Assembly (NCBI RefSeq): GCF_000238595.1
Contig: NZ_AGTS01000071.1
Span: 1 to 64,000, forward strand
DNA from: Acidovorax sp. NO-1
GTDB lineage: Bacteria; Pseudomonadota; Gammaproteobacteria; Burkholderiales; Burkholderiaceae_C
Reading direction: 5' to 3'
DNA: 64,000 nucleotides
Under the pieces are notes generated by a model, which worked only from the letters and a program-made list of their open reading frames with translations, did no database searches and was not told the origin of the DNA. Within the stretch, counting starts at the first letter, position 1, and each line of letters starts with the position of its first letter. Made by a program: the position numbers and the translations under genes. Of the stretch, positions 18,222 through 25,677 are shown in pieces.

Positions 18222-19124
18222 ATGGACTGGGACAACCTGCGCTACTTTCTGGAGTTGGCCCGCGCTGGCACCCTGGTGGGTGCTGCGCGGCGGCTTGCTG
18301 TAGACCACACCACCGTGGCGCGCCGCCTTCAGGCGCTTGAAAAACAGGTGGGCTCCGCCCTGTTTGCTCGCGAGGCGGGCGGCCACCGGTTGACCGAAGC
18401 GGGCAGGGCGTTGCTGCCCCAGGTCGAGGCCATGGAGACGGCCTTTCTGGCGGTGGAAAGCGCCGCCCCGGGCGTGCGTCAAGGGCTGCACGGTCTCGTG
18501 CGCATTGGCACCACCGAGGGGTTTGGCAATCTCATCCTGGCGCCGCAGCTGGCGCGTTTCGCACTGGACCACCCCGGGCTGGTGGTGGACCTGCTGGCCT
18601 TGCCTCGCCTGGTGCACCTGTCGCGGCGCGAGGCCGACATCGTGATTTCGCTGGAGCGTCCTGCGCGGGGCGCCGTGGTGGTGGTCAAGCTCACCGACTA
18701 TGTGCTGCAGCTGTACGGTGCGCGCAGCTACCTGCAGCGCCACCCGCCCATCCATGCCCCGGACGATCTGCGCGGCCACACCTTCATCAGCTATGTGGAC
18801 GACCTGCTGTTCAGCAAGGAACTGCAGATACTGGACGAACTGCACCGCCCGGAACATTTCGCCCTGCGCAGCACCAGCATCCTGGCCCAGTACGAAGCCG
18901 CGCGGGTGGGCGCGGGCCTGGCGGTGCTGCCGGCGTTTGTGGCGGCGCAGGACACGTCCCTGGTGCCCGTGCTGCCGGGCGTGGCGCGGTTTCAACGGAC
19001 GTTCTGGATGTCCATGCCCGGGGACAACAAGCACGTGGCACGCATGCAGGCCACCTGGGCGTTTTTGCGCGAGGCAGTCGCGGCGCAGCAGGGGCTGTTG
19101 CTTCCAGCACCGGTTGCTACTTAA
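18222..19124 (+). CDS. LysR-family transcriptional regulator
   Basis: A 300-residue LysR-type regulator. The winged helix-turn-helix occupies residues 1-60 (MDWDNLRYFLELARAGTLVG followed by AARRLAVDHTTVARRLQALE), and a substrate-binding domain covers about 90-290. It is on the same strand as fadBA, 78 bp after fadA, so its target is not shown by divergent arrangement. The last codons and the stop (VAT then TAA at 19122-19124) fall inside a copy of the dispersed hairpin repeat, so the C-terminus of the protein was set by that element. Confidence 0.93.
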   Translation: MDWDNLRYFLELARAGTLVGAARRLAVDHTTVARRLQALEKQVGSALFAREAGGHRLTEAGRALLPQVEAMETAFLAVESAAPGVRQGLHGLVRIGTTEGFGNLILAPQLARFALDHPGLVVDLLALPRLVHLSRREADIVISLERPARGAVVVVKLTDYVLQLYGARSYLQRHPPIHAPDDLRGHTFISYVDDLLFSKELQILDELHRPEHFALRSTSILAQYEAARVGAGLAVLPAFVAAQDTSLVPVLPGVARFQRTFWMSMPGDNKHVARMQATWAFLREAVAAQQGLLLPAPVAT

Positions 19125-19172
19125 ATAATAGCTGCTCGCGCTTTATGGGTAAGCGCTGGAGCCATTTTTTGC
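19114..19172 (+). repeat. Dispersed hairpin repeat at the LysR stop codon
   Basis: TTGCTACTTAAATAATAGCTG, the core GCGCTT-TATGGGT-AAGCGC and a T-rich tail match the copy at 29411. It supplies the stop codon of the LysR gene and, with its hairpin and T run, may also end transcription between this gene and the convergent Sel1 gene. Confidence 0.85.
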
Positions 19173-19180
19173 TTGATTTT

Positions 19181-20404
19181 TTAACGCCGCGGTAGCGCTT
19201 CGGGTGTGCGCCACTGCAATGGCACCAGCGCGTACAGAGGGCTGGGGTCGCGCTGCCAGCCGTGGGGCGCAAAGGATTTGGGTGCGCCCGGCGTGATGCT
19301 GCTGCCCATCGGGATGTTGGCCAGTTGCTGCATCCACGCGATATCAATGGCGCCCCCTTGCAGCGGCCTCGAAAAAATCAGCTCCAGCATCTTGCGCGCC
19401 TGGGGATCGCCGCCGCTGGCGGCGATCTGGTACAGGCGCACGGCTTCGGTGTAGTTGGCGGGCACGCCATCGCCCTGGTGGTAGCGCTGCGCCTGGGCAA
19501 ACCAGTCGGCCGGGCTGTAGCGGGCAGGCCGGGTCCGGCCTGTCGGTCCACTGCGGATGCGGCTGGCCAGCAGCCCCGCATTGGCGGCCGCGGCTTCGGA
19601 CCTCTCTGCCACCGACTGGAATTGCCCAAGTGCTTTGTCCAGCTCGCCTTTGGCCAGCCACTCCAGCCCGAGCTCGTTGCCCGCCTGGGCATTGCCTGCA
19701 CGCGCGGCGTCTGCCAGCAGCTTTTGCAGATGCTGGCCAGCGGCAACACCCTGGCTGGGCGCGGCGTCTGGCCGCGCAGATGCTGCTGTGGGGTCTGCCA
19801 GCGGGGCCAGTGCCTTGGCGGCATGCCATTCGAGGTACTTGGCGAGACCGGGGTCGGTGCGACTGACCAACGCAATCCAGTGCATGGCCGTGGAAGGGTT
19901 GGGTGCGGACACGCAGCCGCTGATCTGGCACCAGGCAAGGCCCGCCGGTGCCAGCGGGTGGCCCAGCATCTGTGCGCGCTCAAACCAGTGCTGGGCTTGT
20001 GGTGGGTCTGCGGGCATGGCCAGCCCATGCAGCGACAGCAGGCCCAGCAACCATGCTGCGTCGGCGGGCGCCAGGTCGGCCGACGTTCGCGGTGCGGCAC
20101 CTGGCCCGGTGCGCGGTTTGCGCGAAGGGGCGGCCTCGCGCTGTGCGGCGCTGCGTAATTTCTGCAACATCTGCTCCTGGAGCGGGTTGTCGGGCCCCTG
20201 GGCCCGGGGGGAAGCCGCGTTCACCGTGGAGCGCTCGATGTCCGAATCTCCGGGCGTTGGGAGCGCGCGCACCGATGCCTGCGCCGGCGTGGCAGCGGCC
20301 GCGAGCAGCAGCCACGCAGCGCCCCAGGCCTGTGCCAGGGCGGTGAGTACAAGGGCTGTCCGGTAATTGACTGGCGACATGGTGGGTGCCGGTTGAACCG
20401 CCAT
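19181..20404 (-). CDS. Sel1-repeat (TPR-like) secreted protein, last gene of the CsgG-like operon
   Basis: A 407-residue protein with an N-terminal hydrophobic segment that fits a signal peptide or anchor (TALVLTALAQAWGAAWLLLA). Sel1-type helical pairs follow: AAWLLGLLSLHGLAMPADPP then AQHWFERAQMLGH, a central block around AGNAQAGNELGLEWLAKGEL, and YHQGDGVPANYTEAVRLYQI then AASGGDPQARKMLEL. Sel1 repeats form solenoids that hold protein partners. The start at 20404 lies 4 bp after the stop of the CsgG-like gene; a start at 20380 (MSPVNY) is also possible. Its place in the operon suggests a periplasmic scaffold for the secretion apparatus. No catalytic motif is seen. Confidence 0.82.
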   Translation of the reverse strand: MAVQPAPTMSPVNYRTALVLTALAQAWGAAWLLLAAAATPAQASVRALPTPGDSDIERSTVNAASPRAQGPDNPLQEQMLQKLRSAAQREAAPSRKPRTGPGAAPRTSADLAPADAAWLLGLLSLHGLAMPADPPQAQHWFERAQMLGHPLAPAGLAWCQISGCVSAPNPSTAMHWIALVSRTDPGLAKYLEWHAAKALAPLADPTAASARPDAAPSQGVAAGQHLQKLLADAARAGNAQAGNELGLEWLAKGELDKALGQFQSVAERSEAAAANAGLLASRIRSGPTGRTRPARYSPADWFAQAQRYHQGDGVPANYTEAVRLYQIAASGGDPQARKMLELIFSRPLQGGAIDIAWMQQLANIPMGSSITPGAPKSFAPHGWQRDPSPLYALVPLQWRTPEALPRR

Positions 20405-20407
20405 GCA

Positions 20408-22180
20408 TCACTTGCGTGGAGCGGGCTGGGCCGGTGCAACCGGCATCACCCGGCGCGGGACGACCTGCCAGTACACCGCGTTGCCGGTGTACCCCTCGCT
20501 GCCCCAGGCCGCTGCAAAGGCCTGGTTCAAGCCTTCGAGCGTGCGGTAGTTTTTGAGCGGTTTGAGTGGCGGGCCGCGCAGGTCTTCGGGCAGGCGGGCC
20601 ATGCTGTCCTCGTCGGTGGCAAAGCAGGCCACGCCTTCGGTGCCAGGGCTGGCCGCATCCATGATGAAACCGGGATTCGGGCTCATCCAGTCGGGAATGC
20701 GTATGGCCTGATTGGCAGACACCCAGCCTGTGCTGTTGGCCTGGTTGGGCAGCAGACGGATGATGGTTCCGGTGGCGTCGGCCAGGTAGCACTGCAGGTA
20801 GGAAGCCCGCGACACCGTGGCCGACAGGAAGACCTGCTCACCCACCTCAAAGGCGGTGCGCTCCAGCAAAACGTTCTCGATCTGCAGGTTGATCGTGCGC
20901 GCAGGCGCCGCAGCACCGTACCGGGGCGCATCAGGATCGTTGCTGACCCCATCCACCCCCGTCGTCCCTGGCGTTGCCGGGCTGGCGGCAGCGGACTGCA
21001 CGGGCTGCGCATGCGTGGCGGCCCAGCCGATGCGGGTCAAGGTGCCTTCTGCAGAAAGCCCGACAAAATGGCGCAGGGCGCGTTCGTAGGTGGGAAAGTC
21101 CACCACGCCGGTTACCACCATGCCGTTGTCGGCCTGGAAGCGTGCGAGTGCCTTGCGCAGCGCCGGGTCGTTGTCTGGCAGGGGGGATGTGAACGGTGCC
21201 AGATAGCCACGGCTCACCAGGGAGCGCGTGATGAGCTGGGTGCGTACGGCAGGGGTGCCTTCGTCGAACCAGTCGCGCAGCTGGCGCTGAAAGTCGGGAT
21301 GGTTCTGCTCCAGCGTCAGGCACTGCCAGTAGGGCACACGGGCCCACTTGCCAATGAGCTCGATGGTGGCCAGGTCCACCAGGGTACGCACCGCACCGCC
21401 CGAGCCCTGCGTGTAGTCGCGCCCTACATTGAACTGCACGCCGTAGGTGCCAATGCGCCCTGCCAGGTCGATGCCCTGGCCGCCGTTGCCGATGATGACT
21501 TCGTTGGCCGAATCCAGGCCGGGGATCAGCGTGCGGGTGCGAAAGTCGCCCAGGTGCATCTCCAGCCCGATGATGGTGGCGTTGCGGCTCTGGCTGTAGC
21601 CCATGTCGATGCGGGGGCCCGAGAGCCCCGTATCAAACCGGTTGTTGATCACGTTCTGGTCAACGAACGAGATCGCGCCCGACAGGTACAGCGCCGGGCG
21701 CTGCAGCTGCATCTGGTTGTTGTTGAGCAGGATGGTGGTGAGGTTCTGCACCGTGTCCTGGCGTGCGATATCGACCTCATAGTCCACAAAGCGGAAGGCA
21801 TTGCTCAGGCGCGACATCTGCGACAGCGCCGTGATGATCATGTCCTTGGTGGCCACAGTCACGCGGGTCGAGTAGTCGGGAATCTGCTTGCTGGTGATCA
21901 GGGTGGTGGGCAACTGGGCGTCACGCAGCATGTGGTCCATGCACATCAGCGAATCGGAGAAGCTCGAAATCGACCGGGTAGGGCGCACCACAGGCCGGTC
22001 GGTGATGGACGCGAGGCTTTGAAACTCCTGGTCCTTGCGCGGGTCGCGCGGGGTGGCGCAACCGGCCATCAGCAAAGCCGCCACCATCAGCAGCAGCACC
22101 CACAGTGCAGGCCGCTTCAGCGGGCCGGCTGCCATGTGGTGGCCGCAAGGGCTGGGCGGGCTCAGGGTTGTGGGGGCCAT
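20408..22180 (-). CDS. CsgG/HfaB-like outer membrane lipoprotein with PG-binding-like and DUF4384-like domains
   Basis: A 590-residue lipoprotein with lipobox LMAGC, the lipidated Cys being residue 41 from the start at 22180. A start at 22135 (MAAGPLK) would give a shorter signal peptide, but GGAG precedes the first. Residues about 60-290 follow the order of CsgG: KDMIITALSQMSRLSNAFRF, a strand-rich centre with IGLEMHLGDFRTRTLIPG, and the closing VDLATIELIGKWARVPYWQC. Residues 332-372 (ALARFQADNGMVVTGVVDFP) resemble a peptidoglycan-binding fold. Residues about 430-575 fit DUF4384 (VGEQVFLSAT, RLLPN, IRIPD, ACFAT). CsgG forms the nonameric export pore for curli subunits and HfaB does so for holdfast anchor proteins. 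Upstream genes encode two small secreted proteins, its likely cargo. The family call is from pattern and context, not a database search. Confidence 0.75.
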   Translation of the reverse strand: MAPTTLSPPSPCGHHMAAGPLKRPALWVLLLMVAALLMAGCATPRDPRKDQEFQSLASITDRPVVRPTRSISSFSDSLMCMDHMLRDAQLPTTLITSKQIPDYSTRVTVATKDMIITALSQMSRLSNAFRFVDYEVDIARQDTVQNLTTILLNNNQMQLQRPALYLSGAISFVDQNVINNRFDTGLSGPRIDMGYSQSRNATIIGLEMHLGDFRTRTLIPGLDSANEVIIGNGGQGIDLAGRIGTYGVQFNVGRDYTQGSGGAVRTLVDLATIELIGKWARVPYWQCLTLEQNHPDFQRQLRDWFDEGTPAVRTQLITRSLVSRGYLAPFTSPLPDNDPALRKALARFQADNGMVVTGVVDFPTYERALRHFVGLSAEGTLTRIGWAATHAQPVQSAAASPATPGTTGVDGVSNDPDAPRYGAAAPARTINLQIENVLLERTAFEVGEQVFLSATVSRASYLQCYLADATGTIIRLLPNQANSTGWVSANQAIRIPDWMSPNPGFIMDAASPGTEGVACFATDEDSMARLPEDLRGPPLKPLKNYRTLEGLNQAFAAAWGSEGYTGNAVYWQVVPRRVMPVAPAQPAPRK

Positions 22181-22220
22181 GTTGTGTCTCCGTGCGGCGA
22201 GGGTGGCGCTGGCAATGTGG

Positions 22221-22655
22221 TTACCTGCAGATGTTCACGAGGTCACCGCGCAAGACCACGACCTGGGGGCCCTGGTTCGGGCCATACCGGCCCGTGCCGG
22301 CAGTGCCGCCCGATACCGTATTGCTGCCAACTTCCTGTACGCAGGTTTTCTGCATGCCCTCGGCGGTGGCGGTGGTGACCACATCGTTGTTGGTCAGCAC
22401 ACCGCTGGTGTCGTCAGAGAACGCCTTGGCTTCATACCGCGCAATGCGGGCGCGAAGCCAGGACGGCATGGCGTTGTTGTTGTCAAGCCCTGTGGACGGC
22501 GCTGCAGCACCCATGGGCAGCATCTGGACCGAGAGTTTCTTGGTGAGGACGACGGGGTCTTCGCCCGGTGCCTGCGACCATGCGGGAGCGGCCCACCACA
22601 GAGAGAGGCCTGTGGCCAGAACCGGCGCCCACCGTGCAAAGCGTTGTGTGTTCAT
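22221..22655 (-). CDS. Small secreted protein, probable partner or cargo of the CsgG-like pore
   Basis: A 144-residue protein of unrecognised family. Residues 1-27 form a Sec signal peptide ending AWS. The mature part has a Pro/Ala/Asn-rich middle, then the segment KTCVQEVGSNTVSGG (Cys105), a Gly/Asn loop, and the closing strand QVVVLRGDLVNICR (Cys143). The two cysteines could form a disulfide closing a terminal hairpin. The start at 22655 was chosen over 22712 because AGGAGG lies just upstream and it gives the signal peptide directly. It lies 40 bp upstream of the CsgG-like gene. By analogy with CsgB or HfaA it could be a nucleator or minor subunit, but I see no firm homology. Confidence 0.8.
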   Translation of the reverse strand: MNTQRFARWAPVLATGLSLWWAAPAWSQAPGEDPVVLTKKLSVQMLPMGAAAPSTGLDNNNAMPSWLRARIARYEAKAFSDDTSGVLTNNDVVTTATAEGMQKTCVQEVGSNTVSGGTAGTGRYGPNQGPQVVVLRGDLVNICR

Positions 22656-22814
22656 GGAACACCTCCTGAAATTAAAGCGGGGCACATGGGGCTGCCAGTG
22701 ACAGCCGCACACCCGTGCCCCTTCGCCAACACGTCCCGGCGGTAGTCCTACGCCGGGAACCTGGCCGTTGCCGGCCTGTGCGCTGCCACCGCGGCGGCAG
22801 CGTTCACTGTGGCA

Positions 22815-23288
22815 TCAGAAGGGCCAGCCGGTGGTCTTGGTGGGCTGGCAGGTGAAGCAGGCATTGTTGGTGGCAATGTTCTGCACGGCTTTGCTGTTGC
22901 TGCCGCTGGAGAGGTTGTTGACCGAGGCACCCATCAGCGCCGTGAACTGGCTGGAGTTGCCAACGATCGTCACTTCACCCACGTTGGACGACAGGTTCTG
23001 GCTGGCGTAGGCATCGCTGCCGCTGGCGGTGTTGGTCACATTGCCGCCAGCGCCCATCACTGTCTGTGTCGAGTTGCCGCTGATGGTCACATTGCCGGTG
23101 TTGGAACCAAGGTTCTGAAAGGCTTCGCTCTTGGAACCGGTCGAATTGTTGTTCACCGACATGGAGGTCAGTGAAACCGACTGGGTGGAATTGCCGGTAA
23201 TGGTGATGTCCGGGCTGGAAGCTACGGGACCGGTGGCCATTGCGGCAGAGGCGATGACGCTGAGCGTGATGAAAGCAAGGGTTTTCAT
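22815..23288 (-). CDS. Secreted protein with three 39-residue Asn/Gln/Ser-rich repeats (curlin-like amyloid candidate)
   Basis: A 157-residue protein: signal peptide 1-18 (ending AAMA), three tandem repeats at residues 25-63, 64-102 and 103-141, and a short tail with C144FTC147. Each repeat has the same length (39) and the same fixed positions: a TI.GNS.Q strand, a Asn/Ser/Gly turn region, and GS.S.A.QN..SN. Gln36/75/114, Gln58/97/136 and Asn63/102/141 therefore stack in register, as the Gln and Asn ladders do in curlin repeats of CsgA. A good ribosome site (AAGGAT) precedes the ATG. It is the first gene of the minus-strand operon that also encodes the CsgG-like pore. I infer an extracellular, possibly amyloid, fibre subunit. 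Confidence 0.8.
   Translation of the reverse strand: MKTLAFITLSVIASAAMATGPVASSPDITITGNSTQSVSLTSMSVNNNSTGSKSEAFQNLGSNTGNVTISGNSTQTVMGAGGNVTNTASGSDAYASQNLSSNVGEVTIVGNSSQFTALMGASVNNLSSGSNSKAVQNIATNNACFTCQPTKTTGWPF
22866..23216 (-). repeat. Three tandem 117-bp coding repeats
   Basis: The three 39-residue units of the secreted protein are encoded at 23100-23216, 22983-23099 and 22866-22982. The protein motif is conserved while codons have diverged. This points to an old duplication held by selection, not recent slippage. Confidence 0.85.
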
Positions 23289-23756
23289 GGCAGATCCTTC
23301 AATGGTGGAACTTCGACACTGTCTGCAACCGCAGAAAAACCTGTGGTGCAGTGCTGTTGGACGGTGCCGCCGGGCCCTTCCACTTGCGTGGACGGCGGCC
23401 GTTTGGCGCTGTCGGGTTGCAGTGTGTTCCCGGATGTGTTTGCCGCGAATACGCTGTGCGGGCTACCTCAATCGCAGCAACGTGCCAGTGGTGGCCGTGG
23501 CGCACGGGCGTTGTGGTGAAAGGGATTCCTGGACATTTGCTGCCAGGAAGTCCTGTCTAAACCTTGGTAGTAACAAAATGCTTCTATTGCAACAGTGTCA
23601 TTTTTAGCGCGACGGTGGTAATTTTTTGTCGCACTGTGTTCGTTAGCGCACAGAGGACAAGCCCACCTCACGGAAAGATGCATGAAAATTTGCATGTGAA
23701 AGCGTCCTCTGTGGGCCCCTTTTCTGCGATGTGACGGGTTTCAAGGAGCGATCAAC
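23289..23756. promoter_or_regulatory. Divergent control region between fibre operon and two-component genes
   Basis: These 468 bp hold no gene I can support. The right half is AT-rich. It contains an interrupted palindrome ACAGTG (23592-23597) with CACTGT (23632-23637) enclosing GCGAC/GTCGC. It also contains a nested hairpin: outer arms CACAGAGGAC (23649-23658) and GTCCTCTGTG (23704-23713), inner arms ATGCA (23678-23682) and TGCAT (23691-23695). The nested hairpin would lie in the leader of the response-regulator mRNA and is followed by GGGCCCCTTTT. Both transcripts must start here, and the palindromes are candidate operators for the adjacent NarL-type regulator. Confidence 0.5.
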
Positions 23757-24578
23757 GTGAACAGCAACATGCCTTCCCAGACCGTTGGCACCACCGGTAT
23801 GCCCCACCGTTCGGAGGCGCTGACTTCCATGGGGTGCGACGAATCAGCGTTGCCTTCGGGTCAGTTTGGAACCTTCAGCAATCCCCCGTCTGTGTGGCCT
23901 GCATTTCTCACCGGACAGGAGACCAGCCCGGTGCGCGTGCTGCTGGTGGATGACGACCCCCACATCCGCCTGGTGATTGCGCAGGAGCTCATGGCAGACG
24001 CCCGCACCCTGTTGGTGGGGCAGGCGGGCAGCGTGCGCGAAGGGCGCCGTGCGATCAAGCAATACGACTTCGATGTGCTGCTGGTGGACCTGAATCTGGG
24101 CGACGGCAACGCCTTCGATCTGCTGGAATACCTCAAACCGGCCCGCCCCTCGGCGCAGGCCGTGGTGATATCGGTCATGGAAAACGACGATGAGGTGATC
24201 CGCGCCTTCGAGCTCGGCGCTTGTGGCTATGTGGGCAAGAACTCGTGGTTTGGCAACTACGCGCAATCTGTTTTGCAAGTCGCCAACGGCGGTGCCTCCA
24301 TCACGCCCAACCTTGCGCGCCGGCTGCTCCAGCGGTTTGACCGCACCAACTCCGCAGAAAACAAGCGCAGACAGCCCGATGAGGTAGACCGTTTGTCCGC
24401 GCGGGAAAAAGAAATCCTGCGCCTGGTGGCCAGCGGCTACACCAGCGCGGAAGTGGGCTCGCGTCTGCTTATCAGCTGCATGACGGTCAATACCCACCTG
24501 CGAAACATCTATCGCAAGCTGCAGGTGCGTACCCGCGCCCAGGCCGTACGCTTTGCCTCGTTGCGGGGGCTCTTCTGA
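23757..24578 (+). CDS. NarL/LuxR-family response regulator
   Basis: A 273-residue DNA-binding response regulator. An extension of about 57 residues without known motif precedes the receiver domain (about 58-175), with the acidic pocket at D65-D67 and the phospho-acceptor Asp111 in LLVDLNLGDG. The C-terminal LuxR helix-turn-helix covers about 208-270 (LSAREKEILRLVASGYTSAE, then VNTHLRNIYRKL). Translation starts at a GTG 8 bp after AAGGAG. It is divergent from the fibre operon and is followed after 62 bp by a histidine kinase. The arrangement recalls CsgD, also a LuxR-type regulator of curli, but here with a cognate kinase. Confidence 0.92.
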   Translation: MNSNMPSQTVGTTGMPHRSEALTSMGCDESALPSGQFGTFSNPPSVWPAFLTGQETSPVRVLLVDDDPHIRLVIAQELMADARTLLVGQAGSVREGRRAIKQYDFDVLLVDLNLGDGNAFDLLEYLKPARPSAQAVVISVMENDDEVIRAFELGACGYVGKNSWFGNYAQSVLQVANGGASITPNLARRLLQRFDRTNSAENKRRQPDEVDRLSAREKEILRLVASGYTSAEVGSRLLISCMTVNTHLRNIYRKLQVRTRAQAVRFASLRGLF

Positions 24579-24640
24579 ACCCAGGCCTGGCCGTACTGGC
24601 CGTCCACGCGCAGCCGTTGTCCAGCGCATAAATCCGAGCC

Positions 24641-25483
24641 ATGTTTCGCACCCGTCCTCCCTGGTTCGCCATGGTGTGCGTTGGCATATGGGTTTTGCAG
24701 CTGGGACTGATGGCGATGGCTTTTCACTGGATCGGGTCGGTGGGCTCTTCAGAGCAGCAATGGTGGGAGCTTGCGGTGGTGGGGGTCTCGATGGGGCTTG
24801 GGGCATTGCTGCTGGTACAGCTCCCCAGGGCCATGCAATGGCGCCCCCGCCTGAACGTTCGCCCCAGCGCCGAGCTGATGGCCGAGCGCCGCCGCATTGC
24901 CAGGGATCTGCATGACCACCTGGGTTCGCAGCTTGTCAATGCCATGGGCCTTCTCGACAGGGATCAGCCGCGTGCGCGTGACATCCGTGCAGTGCTTGAA
25001 ACATGCCTGCTGGACCTGCGCCTCGTCGTTGACTCGATGGATGGAGCGCAGGACACGCTGGCCGACCGCATGGCCCGCCTGCGCCACCGCATCCAGCCAG
25101 TGCTGGACCAGCGGGGAATCGGCATGTTGTGGGACGTTGACATACCCCCGGGCCCCCGCTTGCCGCACGCCGGCAGCGCGGACCAGCTGGTCGCCATCAC
25201 GCAGGAAGCCCTGAGCAACATCCTGCAGCATGCCAGTGCGACCGAGGTGTCTGTGTCCGCCCGGTACATCGCGCACGCCGGACTCTGGCTCTGGGAGGTG
25301 TGTGACAACGGCCTGGGCATGCCTGCTGCAGATGCTGACCCCGAAAGCACCCGAGGGACGGGTTTCGGCCTGAAAGGGATGCACACCCGGGCCGGACTGG
25401 CGGGGGGTGAGCTTCAGATCCTGCAACGGGAGGCAGGAGGTACGCGAGTGCGGGTGATCCTGCCCACGGGCGGCGGCGTTTGA
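24641..25483 (+). CDS. Membrane histidine kinase, NarX/DegS-type (HisKA_3)
   Basis: A 280-residue sensor kinase with two hydrophobic segments (about residues 9-32 and 43-61) and only a very short loop between them, so it has no sizeable periplasmic sensor domain. The phosphorylated residue is His91 in the HisKA_3 motif RRIARDLHDHLGSQL. The HATPase domain shows the N box EALSNILQHA, the G1 box DNGLGMP and the G2 box GTGFGLKGM. This kinase class pairs with NarL-type regulators, which fits the gene just upstream. It may sense membrane state or need an accessory sensor. Confidence 0.92.
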   Translation: MFRTRPPWFAMVCVGIWVLQLGLMAMAFHWIGSVGSSEQQWWELAVVGVSMGLGALLLVQLPRAMQWRPRLNVRPSAELMAERRRIARDLHDHLGSQLVNAMGLLDRDQPRARDIRAVLETCLLDLRLVVDSMDGAQDTLADRMARLRHRIQPVLDQRGIGMLWDVDIPPGPRLPHAGSADQLVAITQEALSNILQHASATEVSVSARYIAHAGLWLWEVCDNGLGMPAADADPESTRGTGFGLKGMHTRAGLAGGELQILQREAGGTRVRVILPTGGGV

Positions 25484-25539
25484 TCGAATGGAGCACCGCC
25501 ATCTGGCGCCCCCACTGCGCCCCCGGCGGTCTGAAATAG

Positions 25540-25557
25540 GGCGCAAAGCGCCTTTTT
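25540..25557 (+). terminator. Intrinsic terminator after the two-component genes
   Basis: Stem GGCGC (25540-25544), AAA loop, GCGCC (25548-25552), then five T residues. It lies 57 bp after the kinase stop and would end the two-component transcript. Confidence 0.65.
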
Positions 25558-25677
25558 ATCCGGCCGCCACCGCAGCAAGCGCCGGGTAACCTGCGCATAT
25601 GGGGCGAAGCCGCCACCCGTGAAACGCTTGCGCTCACGTGTTGCTGTGGCGCTGTCGCCCCTCGGGAGAGCAAAGCG

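Noticed and set aside
22866-23216. Tandem repeats as a CRISPR array or satellite DNA
   Set aside because: They are in-frame protein repeats of 117 bp without spacers, and codons have diverged while residues are kept.
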